Shown here: in pieces, positions 15,345-24,368 of the stretch
How the letters are laid out: every line of letters starts with the position of its first letter
Numbering within the stretch: position 1 is the stretch's first letter
NCBI GenBank assembly: GCA_024233005.1
Contig: JACKQE010000004.1
Location: 62,001 to 126,000 of the forward strand
Direction of reading: 5' to 3'
Length of the DNA stretch: 64,000 nucleotides
From: Akkermansiaceae bacterium
GTDB taxonomy: Bacteria; Verrucomicrobiota; Verrucomicrobiia; Verrucomicrobiales; DEV007
The notes under the pieces: generated by a model
The model's input: only the letters and a program-made list of their open reading frames with translations
Databases searched by the model: none
What the model was told of the DNA's origin: nothing
Program-made: the position numbers and the translations under genes

Positions 15345-15988
15345 AAATTGAGCGCCTGCCTGGTCTCGCCAAAGCAATCCGTGAGACGGCGATAGACCTC
15401 GTCCAACTCAAATTCCACCGCCAAGGGATGATGCCGCGCCTCCAGAAAGGCATTCCTCGCCACACTTTCGTAGTAGCGGAGGTCGGGCGCTCCCCGTCGG
15501 AGCGAACGATGCTGGAGAAACTGGGGAAAGAGCCCCGAGAGCCAGAGAAAGTGATTGCCGCACTGGACCTGCAAGAAAAACCGCTCGTAGTTCCCCGCCC
15601 CTTCCAGGTCCTTCAAAAAGTCGAGATGATAGGTGAAATCGACTCCAGGATTCCGTTCCCGCCGCTCCGCCAGAGGCTCGCCATGGGCGTGACCAGCCAG
15701 GACGCCCGCGACATAGTCGCTCACGAGAGAGTCATGAATGCCCGCCCGATGAAGGTTTTTCCGCACCAGGACGAGGAAATACAGTTCCGGAGTGATGCCC
15801 AAGGGACCAGGGGGATCCACCACGGCGTGGAAGACCTTGTCATCGTCCAGTAGAAGATCAAAGTTCTCCGGATCGAGGAAAATTCCTTCCAATCCGCCGG
15901 GATCGTCCCGGCCGGTCAGTACCCGGGCCAGGAAATGGAAGTCACGGGGCTGGAGTCGGTCACGACACGATTTAGAAGGCGTCATCAT
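15317..15988 (-). CDS. Hypothetical protein, divergent from a cupin-like gene
   Basis: The product has 223 residues from MMTPSKSCRDRLQPRDFHFL (start 15988; the longer upstream extension crosses the divergent promoter and was rejected). It is soluble with no signal peptide and has acidic and aromatic segments (DPENFDLLLDDDKVFHAVVD, LGITPELYFLVLVRKNLHRA, RFFLQVQCGNHFLWLSGLFP). No family was recognised. Its start faces the start of the 16113 gene across about 124 bp, suggesting a shared promoter region and possibly a shared role. Confidence 0.6.
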   Translation of the reverse strand: MMTPSKSCRDRLQPRDFHFLARVLTGRDDPGGLEGIFLDPENFDLLLDDDKVFHAVVDPPGPLGITPELYFLVLVRKNLHRAGIHDSLVSDYVAGVLAGHAHGEPLAERRERNPGVDFTYHLDFLKDLEGAGNYERFFLQVQCGNHFLWLSGLFPQFLQHRSLRRGAPDLRYYESVARNAFLEARHHPLAVEFELDEVYRRLTDCFGETRQALNLLAENHLFL

Positions 15989-16112
15989 GGGAATCTTTCC
16001 ATAGCATTTGCCGGACCAAGTCATGATACCCGGACGGCGCTGGGTTTGGCAATCCAGGAATGTGACCACTTTCCGCCACGAATCCCTCTTGTCGCATAGG
16101 GTCGAAGAGGCG

Positions 16113-17345
16113 ATGAGTCCCTCCATGGATCCATTTTTCAAGGAACTGGGACACACCGTGGCGGAGCGCTGGAAGCGCGCAAATTTTTCACTCGACGCCT
16201 TTCCGGGAATTGCCCTGGCGGTGCTTGAGGAGCGTCCGCCATCGGAGCACGTCGATCTCCCCGCCCTGATGCGGGAGTTTCTTCTCGAGGACGACCAACC
16301 CCAGCAATCCCAATCCGGGTTCGGCCAGCCTGAAGTGATCGCATTTGATCATCCCAAGTTTTACATCCAGTTGCTCTTCTGGATGGAGGGCACCACCGAC
16401 ATCCACCAGCACGAATTCTCCGGCGCGTTCCACGTTCTCTTTGGCTCAAGCATTCATGCCCTGTACACGTTCGAGAATGCGCAGTCCATCACCCCGCATT
16501 TCCGAACCGGGGACATCCGGATGGAGCAGATCGAGCTGCTCGAAACCGGACGCACCGTGCCCATCGTATCCGGCAGAGAGTGCATCCACTCGCTCTTTCA
16601 TCTCGACATGCCCTCGGTGACAGTCGTGGTCCGCACCCAGCACGATCCCGGCACTGGTCCGCAGTTCAACTATCTGCCGCCCCACGTGGCTTTCGATCCG
16701 ATCTACAACGATGCGTTGACCCTGCGCCGCAAGCAGCTGCTCGATGTTCTGGAGCAGATCGAGGATCCCTCCTATCCGGAGCTGATCCGGGAAATGGTGG
16801 CCGACCTCGATCTGGAACGTGGCTTCTTCATCCTCCAGAGCTGCATGGGCCCGCTGCAGCAGCTCGACGAATGGGAGGAAACCCTCGCCGTGTATGAAGC
16901 AAAGCACGGATCCGCCGCCGCAGGAGTCTCCGCCACTTTGGAGGAAAATGTCCGCCGGGAGATCATCAAGGAACTACGGGGTGCCATTGCCGAGCCGGAA
17001 CTCCGCTTTTTCCTCGCGCTCCTGATGAATGTCCCAACCCGCCAGGACCTGCTGGCGATGGTCGGGCAGCGATTTCCTGAAGAGCCTCCGGTGGAAACCG
17101 TGCTCCGCTGGGCCGGGGAATTGGGCGGAATTTCCGAGGAATGTCATGCCATCCTCGACGCGGAATTTCCTGACGTTCCGGGTATCCCGGAGAAGGAGCA
17201 ACCAGGGATTTTCCTCGCCGTGCTGCGCCACTTTCTGGAAGGCGGCTCGCACCTCTCCTCCTCACTCACCGGGTTGTCCGCCGCAGAACTCGGTGAAATC
17301 CGTGCTGCCTTCGAAGGATCCAGTCTCTCGGTGCTGGTGCGTTGA
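16113..17345 (+). CDS. Unknown protein with cupin-like segment
   Basis: The product has 410 residues from MSPSMDPFFKELGHTVAERW. Residues about 90-190 look like a small cupin barrel with possible metal ligands (FWMEGTTDIHQHEFSGAFHV, then REC-IHSLFHLDMPSVTVVV). The C-terminal half is helical and acidic, with EEN-VRREIIKEL and a block resembling alpha-helical repeats (LIREMVADLDLERGFFILQS). No signal peptide is visible. The gene converges with the spermidine-synthase-like gene (20 bp between stops). The function is unknown; a metal-dependent dioxygenase-like or sensor role is possible but unsupported. Confidence 0.65.
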   Translation: MSPSMDPFFKELGHTVAERWKRANFSLDAFPGIALAVLEERPPSEHVDLPALMREFLLEDDQPQQSQSGFGQPEVIAFDHPKFYIQLLFWMEGTTDIHQHEFSGAFHVLFGSSIHALYTFENAQSITPHFRTGDIRMEQIELLETGRTVPIVSGRECIHSLFHLDMPSVTVVVRTQHDPGTGPQFNYLPPHVAFDPIYNDALTLRRKQLLDVLEQIEDPSYPELIREMVADLDLERGFFILQSCMGPLQQLDEWEETLAVYEAKHGSAAAGVSATLEENVRREIIKELRGAIAEPELRFFLALLMNVPTRQDLLAMVGQRFPEEPPVETVLRWAGELGGISEECHAILDAEFPDVPGIPEKEQPGIFLAVLRHFLEGGSHLSSSLTGLSAAELGEIRAAFEGSSLSVLVR

Positions 17346-17365
17346 GCCTTCCGGCGGGAGATTCA

Positions 17366-18055
17366 TCACTCCCCGGAATCCTCCGCAAGACGCGCCACGT
17401 AAATGGTGTGGGAGCAACGCCTGGCCTGGGGATAGGCCTTCACGGCCACCGCGTCGACTTCGAACCCATTCCGGTTCAGCCGCTTGACGAAGGCATTGTC
17501 CTTGCTTGCGGACCAATAACCAACCAGCCCTCCCGGTGCGAGGGCCGGCTTGATGAGGGTAAATCCGTGATGGTTGTAGAGGCGGGCATTGCGATCCTGC
17601 ACCATGGCCACGGGTCCGTTGTCCACATCGAGCAGAATGGCATCATAGGGAGCCGAGGCGCCGCGTTTCAGGACGTGCAGCACATCCTCGACAAAAACCT
17701 CGACCCGGGAGTCCTGCAGCAGGGCGCCGTTGACTTCTTGAAGGAACTCCCTGTTCCACGCCACCACCTCGGGCAGCAGCTCGGCGACATGCACCACCGC
17801 ATCCCGTCCGACGATCTCAAGAGCACGGCCGAGGCTGAACCCAAATCCCAATCCCCCGATCAGCACGCGGGCTTTGGGCAGACGCCGCAGGCGTTCGCAG
17901 GTCAGCGAGGCCAGCATTTTTTCCGACTCGGAGGCATTCGTCCCCATGAGTGGCTCGCGGTTGGCCCGCAGGTAGAACTCCCTGTCCTGCGTGTGAAGAG
18001 ACAATTCGGTGCCATCCGCAGTATGGGTTTGGGCCAGGGTGATGAAAGGTTTCAT
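17366..18055 (-). CDS. Spermidine-synthase-like SAM-fold protein
   Basis: The product has 229 residues with a Rossmann core resembling spermidine synthase (LIGGLGFGFSLGRALEIVG, VHVAELLPEVVAWNREFL, YDAILLDVDNGPVAMVQ, GGLVGYWSAS). The usual aminopropyltransferase G-G-G-D-G motif is altered to GGLGFG and the N-terminal beta domain is very short, so polyamine synthesis is doubtful and a methyltransferase of unknown substrate is more likely. It is a cytoplasmic protein. The gene lies between msrPQ and a convergent cupin-like gene with no obvious operon partner. Confidence 0.75.
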   Translation of the reverse strand: MKPFITLAQTHTADGTELSLHTQDREFYLRANREPLMGTNASESEKMLASLTCERLRRLPKARVLIGGLGFGFSLGRALEIVGRDAVVHVAELLPEVVAWNREFLQEVNGALLQDSRVEVFVEDVLHVLKRGASAPYDAILLDVDNGPVAMVQDRNARLYNHHGFTLIKPALAPGGLVGYWSASKDNAFVKRLNRNGFEVDAVAVKAYPQARRCSHTIYVARLAEDSGE

Positions 18056-18269
18056 GAAAGAAAGTGGCCCGGAACGGGAGGAGCGAAGCCATCCACCGCC
18101 GCCAAGGGGTCAGCAGAAGCAAAAGGAAAGGATCGATCCGGGGCCGGACAGTGTGGCACCACTGAAGCGATTGTCCACCCCGGGAGCGCCTCCCTTGAAG
18201 GATCGGGGTTCCTGCCCGCAGGACGCCTCGCGGAGCCATAGCAGGAACGGATCCTTTGTCCGATCCCCC

Positions 18270-18887
18270 TCAGGCCGCCCGGCGCTGCGCTTTGGCGGGT
18301 TTCTTGAGCGCCGCGACAATCCGATAGCCGAGCAGCACCGCAACCATGAGGCCGAAGATCACCGGCCAGGTGATGTCGGATTTCACCAGCATGTAGTAAT
18401 GCACCACTCCGCCGATGGTGAGGACATAGGTCAGCCGGTGGAGCTGTCCCCAGCGCTTTCCCCCGAGCTTTTTGATCATGGCATTCGTCGAAGTGATGGC
18501 GAGGGGCAGCATGAGGGCAAAACTAAACATGCCCACCGCAATGAAGGGACGCTTGGCGATGTCGCCGGGCACCGACAGGAGCAGCCAGTTGCGGTCAAAC
18601 GCGAGGTAGGTCAGGAGATGGGCAACCCCGTAGAAGAAAGCGATCAATCCCAAGAGCCGACGCTGCTTGAGGAGCCAGTTCCAGCCGCAAAGTTTGCGCA
18701 GCGGCGTCACCAGGAGCGTGATGATGAGAAAGACCAGAGTGAGCACGCCCGTGGCACGGGTGACAAACTCCACCGGGTTCGCCCCCAATTGACCTCGCCA
18801 GGCGTCGATGGCGATGAGGAGGGCCGGAAGCAGGCCGTTGACGAAAACGAGCTGACGGTGAAAACGGGAATCGGTGCTGAAAGTCAT
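18270..18887 (-). CDS. msrQ: MsrQ, heme b membrane subunit of periplasmic methionine sulfoxide reductase
   Basis: The product has 205 residues with about six membrane helices of the ferric-reductase-like fold (GFFYGVAHLLTYLAF-type helices with conserved His, WGQLHRLTYVLTIGGVVHYY). MsrQ passes electrons from the quinone pool or flavin reductase to MsrP, which repairs oxidised methionines in envelope proteins. It starts 7 bp after the msrP stop, so the pair is an operon. The 210 bp downstream hold no gene. Confidence 0.93.
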   Translation of the reverse strand: MTFSTDSRFHRQLVFVNGLLPALLIAIDAWRGQLGANPVEFVTRATGVLTLVFLIITLLVTPLRKLCGWNWLLKQRRLLGLIAFFYGVAHLLTYLAFDRNWLLLSVPGDIAKRPFIAVGMFSFALMLPLAITSTNAMIKKLGGKRWGQLHRLTYVLTIGGVVHYYMLVKSDITWPVIFGLMVAVLLGYRIVAALKKPAKAQRRAA

Positions 18888-18893
18888 GGCCGG

Positions 18894-19859
18894 TCAAAAA
18901 AACTTCCGCAAGTCGAGGTCCTTGTAGAGGTGGGCCACCTGCTCCGCATATCCGTTGAACATCAATGTCTCGCGAAAGCCGGGTTCTCCAATGCGCCTTT
19001 CATGGGCCTGGGACCACCGGGGATGACTGACGGTGGGATTGACATTGGAGTAGAAGCCGTATTCCCTCGGAGCGGCGAGGTTCCAAGTAGTGGGAGGTTC
19101 CTTGTCGGTGAGCGTGATCCGGACGATGGACTTGATGCTTTTGAATCCGTATTTCCAAGGCACCACGAGACGGATCGGGGCCCCGTTCTGGTTCGGCAGG
19201 GTTTTGCCATAGAGCCCGGTGGCGAGCAGCGTCAGGGGGTGCATCGCCTCGTCGAGCCGGAGTCCCTCAACATAGGGAAGATCGATCCCCGCGAAGCGGT
19301 GGTCAGGCATCTGTTTCTCATCGAAATAGGTCTCGAAGGCCACATGGGTGGCACCACTCAGCGGTTCGACCTGTTTGAGAAGTTGGGACAACGGGAACCC
19401 CACCCAGGGAATGACCATCGACCAGCCCTCGACACAGCGGAAGCGGTAGGTCCGTTCCACGGGATTGATCTTGAGCAGGTCGGAGAGGTCGTAGGTCCGG
19501 GGCTTGCCCACCAGTCCGCCCACTTCGACTTTCCAAGGATCGGTGACGAAGTTCTTCGCCTTGGACGCGACCCGGTTCTTGTCGGTCGAGAATTCGTAGA
19601 AATTGTTGTAGCCCGCGATCTGCTCAAAGGTGTTCTCCACCTCATCCATGCCAATGAGCGGCACCTTGAACTCATCCTCCACGGCGCTGAGCACCACCCC
19701 GGTGTTGCTGACCTCGGCCTTATGGCGGAAGGCACGGTAGAGCCCGGACGTTGCCAGAAGACTCCCGGCCCAGATGCCCGACTTGATGAAGAGCCGCCGG
19801 TTCTGGTAGGTCGCCTCCGGGGTGATCTCGCTGGAGGGTATTTTGGGAATATCGCTCAT
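18894..19859 (-). CDS. msrP: MsrP, periplasmic protein-methionine-sulfoxide reductase catalytic subunit
   Basis: The molybdopterin oxidoreductase of the sulfite-oxidase fold has 321 residues. A twin-arginine signal is visible (NRRLFIKSGIWAGSLLATSG, RR at about 21-22), so it is exported folded by Tat. The molybdenum-ligand Cys is near 142 in RTYRFRCVEGWSMVIPWVGF, and the C-terminus has the usual SHPRWSQAHERRIG block. It reduces Met-SO in periplasmic proteins using electrons from MsrQ. A divergent methyltransferase gene starts about 200 bp upstream. Confidence 0.95.
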   Translation of the reverse strand: MSDIPKIPSSEITPEATYQNRRLFIKSGIWAGSLLATSGLYRAFRHKAEVSNTGVVLSAVEDEFKVPLIGMDEVENTFEQIAGYNNFYEFSTDKNRVASKAKNFVTDPWKVEVGGLVGKPRTYDLSDLLKINPVERTYRFRCVEGWSMVIPWVGFPLSQLLKQVEPLSGATHVAFETYFDEKQMPDHRFAGIDLPYVEGLRLDEAMHPLTLLATGLYGKTLPNQNGAPIRLVVPWKYGFKSIKSIVRITLTDKEPPTTWNLAAPREYGFYSNVNPTVSHPRWSQAHERRIGEPGFRETLMFNGYAEQVAHLYKDLDLRKFF

Positions 19860-20057
19860 CGGTGATCAGAAATAGGATCGCCCCAACAGAACCCCGTCCC
19901 CCTATATTTGCCAGCAAAAATGCCAACATCATGGGGTCCGTGATTCCGTTCCCGGATGGCTACCGGGCGACGCGGAGAAATATCGGGCTCGCCAGGACTC
20001 CATGGCGGGGCGATCAGGTAATCAAACCCCTTTAAACCAACCCCTGTCTCCCTCAGC

Positions 20058-20855
20058 ATGCCCCTGCTCGATCAACTCTTCTCCTTTGGCGCTGTCCGCA
20101 AGGTCATTTGGCGGCTCTGGTATCCCTACCTGACGCGCCGGTTGCGCGGCGAGTCGGTCCTGTTCCTGAACTATGCCTTTGAGACCGATCCTCCCGCCGC
20201 GCTTCCGTTGGAGCCGGAAGACGAACCGGACCGTTATTGCATCCAACTCTACCACCATGTCGCGTCACAGGTGGAATTGCAAGGCAGGCAGGTCCTGGAG
20301 GTGAGTTGTGGTCATGGAGGCGGAGCGTCCTGGATCACCCGTTCGATGGCCCCGGCCCGTTACACCGGACTGGATCTGAATGCCAGCGGAGTCCGCTTCT
20401 GCCTCTCTCGGCACCAACTTCCGGGTCTGGATTTTCTGCAAGGGGACGCCCAGTCGCTCCCCTTCCCCGATGGATCCCTCGATGCGGTGATCAATGTCGA
20501 AGCCTCGCACTGCTATCCTGATTTCTCTGGGTTCCTCGATGAAGTCGCCCGAGTCCTGCGTCCCGGAGGTTTTCTGCTTTATGCTGATTTCCGCTTCCGT
20601 GAACAACTCGCCGAGTGGGAGGACGCGCTGACAGGATCTCCGCTGGTAGTGGTGTCCACCCGCAACATCCGGGACGAAGTGCTGCGGGGCATGGACCGGA
20701 ACGCGGAACGCAATGTCGCGCTGGTCCACCAGAGGCTGCCATGGTTCCTGCATTCCCTGGGGCGGGATTTTGCGGGAGTCCCCGGCTCGCGAATTTACAA
20801 GGCCCTGCAATCCGGCGCATTGTCCTACCGCTCCTGGTGTCTGAAGAAACCCTGA
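20058..20855 (+). CDS. Class I SAM-dependent methyltransferase
   Basis: The product has 265 residues. Motif I is VLEVSCGHGGGASWITRSM, followed by YTGLDLNASGVRFC, FLQGDAQSLPFPDGSLDAVI and RVLRPGGFLLYADF. This ordering, together with the C-terminal RIYKALQSGALSYRSWCLKK, resembles phthiotriol/phenolphthiotriol-dimycocerosate-type and other lipid O-methyltransferases. The substrate is unknown. It is expressed divergently from msrP and converges on the cardiolipin synthase gene (45 bp between stops). Confidence 0.88.
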   Translation: MPLLDQLFSFGAVRKVIWRLWYPYLTRRLRGESVLFLNYAFETDPPAALPLEPEDEPDRYCIQLYHHVASQVELQGRQVLEVSCGHGGGASWITRSMAPARYTGLDLNASGVRFCLSRHQLPGLDFLQGDAQSLPFPDGSLDAVINVEASHCYPDFSGFLDEVARVLRPGGFLLYADFRFREQLAEWEDALTGSPLVVVSTRNIRDEVLRGMDRNAERNVALVHQRLPWFLHSLGRDFAGVPGSRIYKALQSGALSYRSWCLKKP

Positions 20856-20900
20856 TCTTGGACAAGTCAAGCGAGGCAACCCCTTCCGCCAGCCCCGCAG

Positions 20901-22427
20901 TCACTGCAGGGGGGCCATCAAACGGCAGATTCTGATGACCAAACGTTTCCAGAATCCTTGGGCGTCGACTTCCGATGACGAGACCAGACGGGAGTCGGCG
21001 AGATCCTGTTCCAGCATCGTCGCCACCTGTCCCACGAACTCTCTGTCCAGCACTCCCAACGTGATCTCAAAATTGAGGCGGAAGGAACGGTTGTCAAAGT
21101 TGGCGGTGCCGATGGTGCAAACAGCGTCATCGACCAACATGACTTTTTGGTGCATGAAACCTTTCTGATGGCGGTAGAAACGGATCCCCACCCGGTCGAG
21201 TTCCGCAAAGTAGGACCAGCCGGACAGTTCCACCATCTTGTTGTCGGACTTGTCGGGAACGATGACTCGGACATCCACCCCCCGCAGAGCTGCCAGTTGG
21301 AGTGCGCTGATGAACTGCTCATCGGGAACGAAATAGGGACTCGCGATCCAGAGCCGATTCCGTGCGGAATTGATGAGGCGCAAATTAAAAAGCGTGCAGG
21401 TCTCGAGCGGATCGTCCGGCCCCGTAGGCAGGCAGAGGATCTGCGTGGAATGACCTCCGGATGCAGCCCGGGGCTCCCAATTGAGTTGCGATAACTTGGT
21501 TTGGGCCGCCCAATACCAGTCTTCAGCGAAGGCCACCTGGATGCTTTGGACGACTGGTCCATCCACCTTCAAGTGCGTGTCACGCCAGAAACCGATCTTG
21601 GGGTCACGCCCGAGATATTCATCTCCCACATTGTGCCCTCCCACCCAAGCCGTTGTTCCGTCCACCACAACGGTTTTGCGGTGGTTTCTGAAATTAAGCT
21701 GGAACCTGTTGGCGCTGCCCTGGGTGGTGTTGAAGGCCTTCAGTTCCACCCCGGCGGGGTGTAATTCCTGAGCCCAGGATTGTGAGAGGTCCCCGCTCCC
21801 CACTTCATCGTAGAGCACATAAACCCGCACTCCTGCCCTGGCCCTGGCTAGGAGACGATCCTTCAGTTCCCGGCCGATCAAGTCGTCACGCAGGATGTAG
21901 AACTGGACAAGAATGTAATCCCGGGCTTGATCGATCCCCTCAAAGAGGGATTGGAACGTGGCGTCGCCATTGACGAGCAGCTCGGCCCTGTTCCCCCGGG
22001 TGAAGGGCAGCTTGGCCAGTTTTTCCACCAACAGGGCCTGATCCCGGTCAGGCTGGGCCAGTAAATCTCGCTCCCTCAACTTGGCGACATACTCGCGCCC
22101 CTGAGCCACCAGGCGCTCATCCGAGGAGCGCCGGGCTGAGACGTAGCCCTCGAATTTGCTCCGGCCAAAGACCCAGTATGCGGGAACGGCGAGGTAAGGA
22201 AACGTGTTGAGGGAAACGACCCAAGCGATGGTCCCCTGCGAGGTGCGGGTCTCCAGGAGCGCCCGGATCGATGTCAGGGCACCCGCCAAGTGGGAGACAA
22301 ATATCACAAGGGCCGTGAGCATGCGGTGGTGTTTTTTTCGCCAGTGCTGGAGTGGAGTCAGAATGGCCCATCCCTTGGCCAGACGCGCCATCCAACCACG
22401 AGTGCGGCTGTTTTGTGAGGCTGTCAT
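20901..22427 (-). CDS. cls: Cardiolipin synthase (ClsA-type, two PLD motifs)
   Basis: The product has 508 residues from MTASQNSRTRGWMARLAKGW; the ten-codon longer frame was not used because this ATG fits the family length better. Two N-terminal membrane helices (LTALVIFVSHLAGALTSI and WVVSLNTFPYLAVPAYWVFG) precede two HKD phospholipase-D motifs (FRNHRKTVVVDGTTAWVGGH and FMHQKVMLVDDAVCTIGTAN). The enzyme condenses two phosphatidylglycerol molecules to cardiolipin at the inner membrane. It stands alone on the minus strand. Confidence 0.93.
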   Translation of the reverse strand: MTASQNSRTRGWMARLAKGWAILTPLQHWRKKHHRMLTALVIFVSHLAGALTSIRALLETRTSQGTIAWVVSLNTFPYLAVPAYWVFGRSKFEGYVSARRSSDERLVAQGREYVAKLRERDLLAQPDRDQALLVEKLAKLPFTRGNRAELLVNGDATFQSLFEGIDQARDYILVQFYILRDDLIGRELKDRLLARARAGVRVYVLYDEVGSGDLSQSWAQELHPAGVELKAFNTTQGSANRFQLNFRNHRKTVVVDGTTAWVGGHNVGDEYLGRDPKIGFWRDTHLKVDGPVVQSIQVAFAEDWYWAAQTKLSQLNWEPRAASGGHSTQILCLPTGPDDPLETCTLFNLRLINSARNRLWIASPYFVPDEQFISALQLAALRGVDVRVIVPDKSDNKMVELSGWSYFAELDRVGIRFYRHQKGFMHQKVMLVDDAVCTIGTANFDNRSFRLNFEITLGVLDREFVGQVATMLEQDLADSRLVSSSEVDAQGFWKRLVIRICRLMAPLQ

Positions 22428-22591
22428 GATGGAATTAGAATCGCAAGCCACACCCACGGTCGGATCAGCCTTTGGGAATCCGGATCATACCGCCATCGCT
22501 GGGAAGTACCGAGTGAAAAAAAACCAGCCAGCGGATCGATCGGACAAAAAAGCATCGCCAAATCTCCAGCCGGGCATTAGATAGCTTCCAC

Positions 22592-22822
22592 ATGAAATTG
22601 GAACAAGGCCAGATTTGGCAGCAAGGGGATGCTTATTACCGAATCGTTGAATGGTCCCGACTGGCCATTGATTACAAGGCCATCAAAGACCTCAACTCAC
22701 GGGAAGGGACCCGGCACCAGGTCACCAAAAAGGAATTCTGTCGCCTCATCAAAGGAGGTCGGCTTCTCACTCCCGAGGAACTCATGGCCCCGCCGCCTCC
22801 GGGGGAAGAACCGATCGGGTAA
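22592..22822 (+). CDS. Small hypothetical protein
   Basis: The product has 76 residues starting MKLEQGQIWQQGDAYYRIVE. It is soluble and mixed alpha/beta, with a KAIKDLNSREGTRHQVTKKE segment and a Pro-rich tail (ELMAPPPPGEEPIG). It looks like a short SH3-like or DUF-type barrel found as a stand-alone protein (tentative), and I do not recognise the family. It ends 49 bp before the TMEM43-TerB gene in the same direction, so co-transcription is possible. Confidence 0.6.
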   Translation: MKLEQGQIWQQGDAYYRIVEWSRLAIDYKAIKDLNSREGTRHQVTKKEFCRLIKGGRLLTPEELMAPPPPGEEPIG

Positions 22823-22870
22823 GCAAAATTCGCGTCTTTGGGAAGCATCTCCTCCACAAACCGTGGCGTC

Positions 22871-24346
22871 ATGAGCCGAAAGAAAAGCGGGAGCGCGAGC
22901 CTTCTTCTGGGTCCAGGACTGATCCTCGCGGCCACTCTGGGTCTGTGGTACAATGAGGGACGTTTCGACTATTTCGAAGCTGGTCAGAAAGCCGCCATCA
23001 TCCACTCCCCTGCGGAAGCTGCGCCAAAGGAACCCATCTGTGTTTCGGGACGCTTGAAACAGTGCGTTGTGACCGGCAAGTATGTCGCTCGGTTGGAGGG
23101 TTACTACGCCGTTTCCGAGATTACGGAAATTTATTCCTGGAACCGATCATCGTCCCGCAAAAAACGAACCAAGTGGTCTCTCGGATGGCACACATCGCTA
23201 CAATCCAACGAGAGAAACAACGGTTTGAAGCGACAACTTTCAGGCGGTTCTTTGCAACCGAACCACTATCAGATCGACGGTCTGGTGGTTCGCCCTGAAA
23301 AGCTGCATTTCGTCAACGATTCGGTTGAGATTGAGACGGGATCGCTGCCCCTCTCGGAAAAGGCCAAACCACTGGGATTGAGTTATCATGAAGGGGCTTG
23401 GTACCTGAGGAAACATCCCGGCAATGAACCAAAATTAGGGGATGAACGAATCCGCTACCAGGGAATTCCGGCAACCGAGACCGTCACGTATTTCGGTGCC
23501 ATCGAACGCTCGGAGGCCGTGGGCAAACAATTTGAAATCGCGAAGAGCCTCGTTTCCAAATGGATTCACAATGATGGCTTCTTGCATTATTTGGTGAACG
23601 GCTCCCGGGAGGAAGCCCTCCATTCCCTCAAATCCCATCTTACCAGGATCACCTGGATCGTGCGCTCGATTGGAAGCATTCTTCTGATCGTAGGTTTCCT
23701 GATTTTCTTCAGCAGTTTCCTGCAACTCCTGATCGCCATCCCATTCCTCGGGAACCTCGTCGAGGCCGGGGTCTTGATCGTCAGTCTCCTCATGGGTGGA
23801 AGTCTGGCCGTCCTCACCATCGTTTCCAGCATGGCCTATCATCATCCCAACACGGTGATGCTTGCGCTCGGCATCGGAGGATCCGTGATCGGATTCGTGA
23901 TCATCAAGAGCCGAAGCAGCAAGAACCACGCCCTGAACCGTTTAAAAAATCACCAAGGACCGAATGGGTCATTCGAATCCGCCCCGGCAGATGGCTCGAT
24001 TGTCGCCGGACCGGTCAAAGCCGCCTTCAGCAACCTCGTGAAATTGGCGATAGCGGACGGGACCTTCAATCAAAAAGAAAGGGACTACCTGATGGCCTGG
24101 GCGAGAGAACGGGGCCTCTCAGACGAGATGATGGAAACCCTGTTCCAGGAGATCCAACAATCCCCCGCCGGCGCCCTGCAGGCTACCAACATGGAGGACC
24201 TGTACTCCCTCGTCTCTTTGGCGCTGATTGACGGACGACTTTCGTCCAAAGAACTGCGCCACATCATCAGTTTTGGAGAATTCCTCGGCCTGAACCGACT
24301 TCAAGTGAATGAAGTCATTGCCGGCGTCCGGTCCGGGACCTCCTGA
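22871..24346 (+). CDS. TMEM43-like membrane protein fused to a TerB domain
   Basis: The product has 491 residues from MSRKKSGSASLLLGPGLILA. The N-terminal membrane helix is followed by a long extracytoplasmic or luminal-type region with the TMEM43/LUMA pattern (LWYNEGRFDYFEAGQKAAII, YFGAIERSEAVGKQFEIAKS). Three to four membrane helices follow (about 265-360, e.g. VGFLIFFSSFLQLLIAIPFL). The C-terminal 120 residues are a TerB-like helical domain (NLVKLAIADGTFNQKERDYL, LVSLALIDGRLSSKELRHII) with the paired acidic 'xADGxxxxxE' motifs. TMEM43 proteins organise or scaffold membranes in eukaryotes; TerB binds metal or acts in stress signalling. The bacterial function is unknown. The gene converges with the gsp operon (22 bp between stops). 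Confidence 0.8.
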   Translation: MSRKKSGSASLLLGPGLILAATLGLWYNEGRFDYFEAGQKAAIIHSPAEAAPKEPICVSGRLKQCVVTGKYVARLEGYYAVSEITEIYSWNRSSSRKKRTKWSLGWHTSLQSNERNNGLKRQLSGGSLQPNHYQIDGLVVRPEKLHFVNDSVEIETGSLPLSEKAKPLGLSYHEGAWYLRKHPGNEPKLGDERIRYQGIPATETVTYFGAIERSEAVGKQFEIAKSLVSKWIHNDGFLHYLVNGSREEALHSLKSHLTRITWIVRSIGSILLIVGFLIFFSSFLQLLIAIPFLGNLVEAGVLIVSLLMGGSLAVLTIVSSMAYHHPNTVMLALGIGGSVIGFVIIKSRSSKNHALNRLKNHQGPNGSFESAPADGSIVAGPVKAAFSNLVKLAIADGTFNQKERDYLMAWARERGLSDEMMETLFQEIQQSPAGALQATNMEDLYSLVSLALIDGRLSSKELRHIISFGEFLGLNRLQVNEVIAGVRSGTS

Positions 24347-24368
24347 TCAGGCCTTCCCCAACCGATCT

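Noticed and set aside
15024..15377. 117-codon minus frame and 94-codon plus frame before the regulator
   Set aside because: Both cross the hairpin repeats, lack protein-like composition and overlap the supported gene at 15317.
18009..19865. 618-codon plus-strand frame
   Set aside because: Antisense to msrQ and msrP; no recognisable motif.
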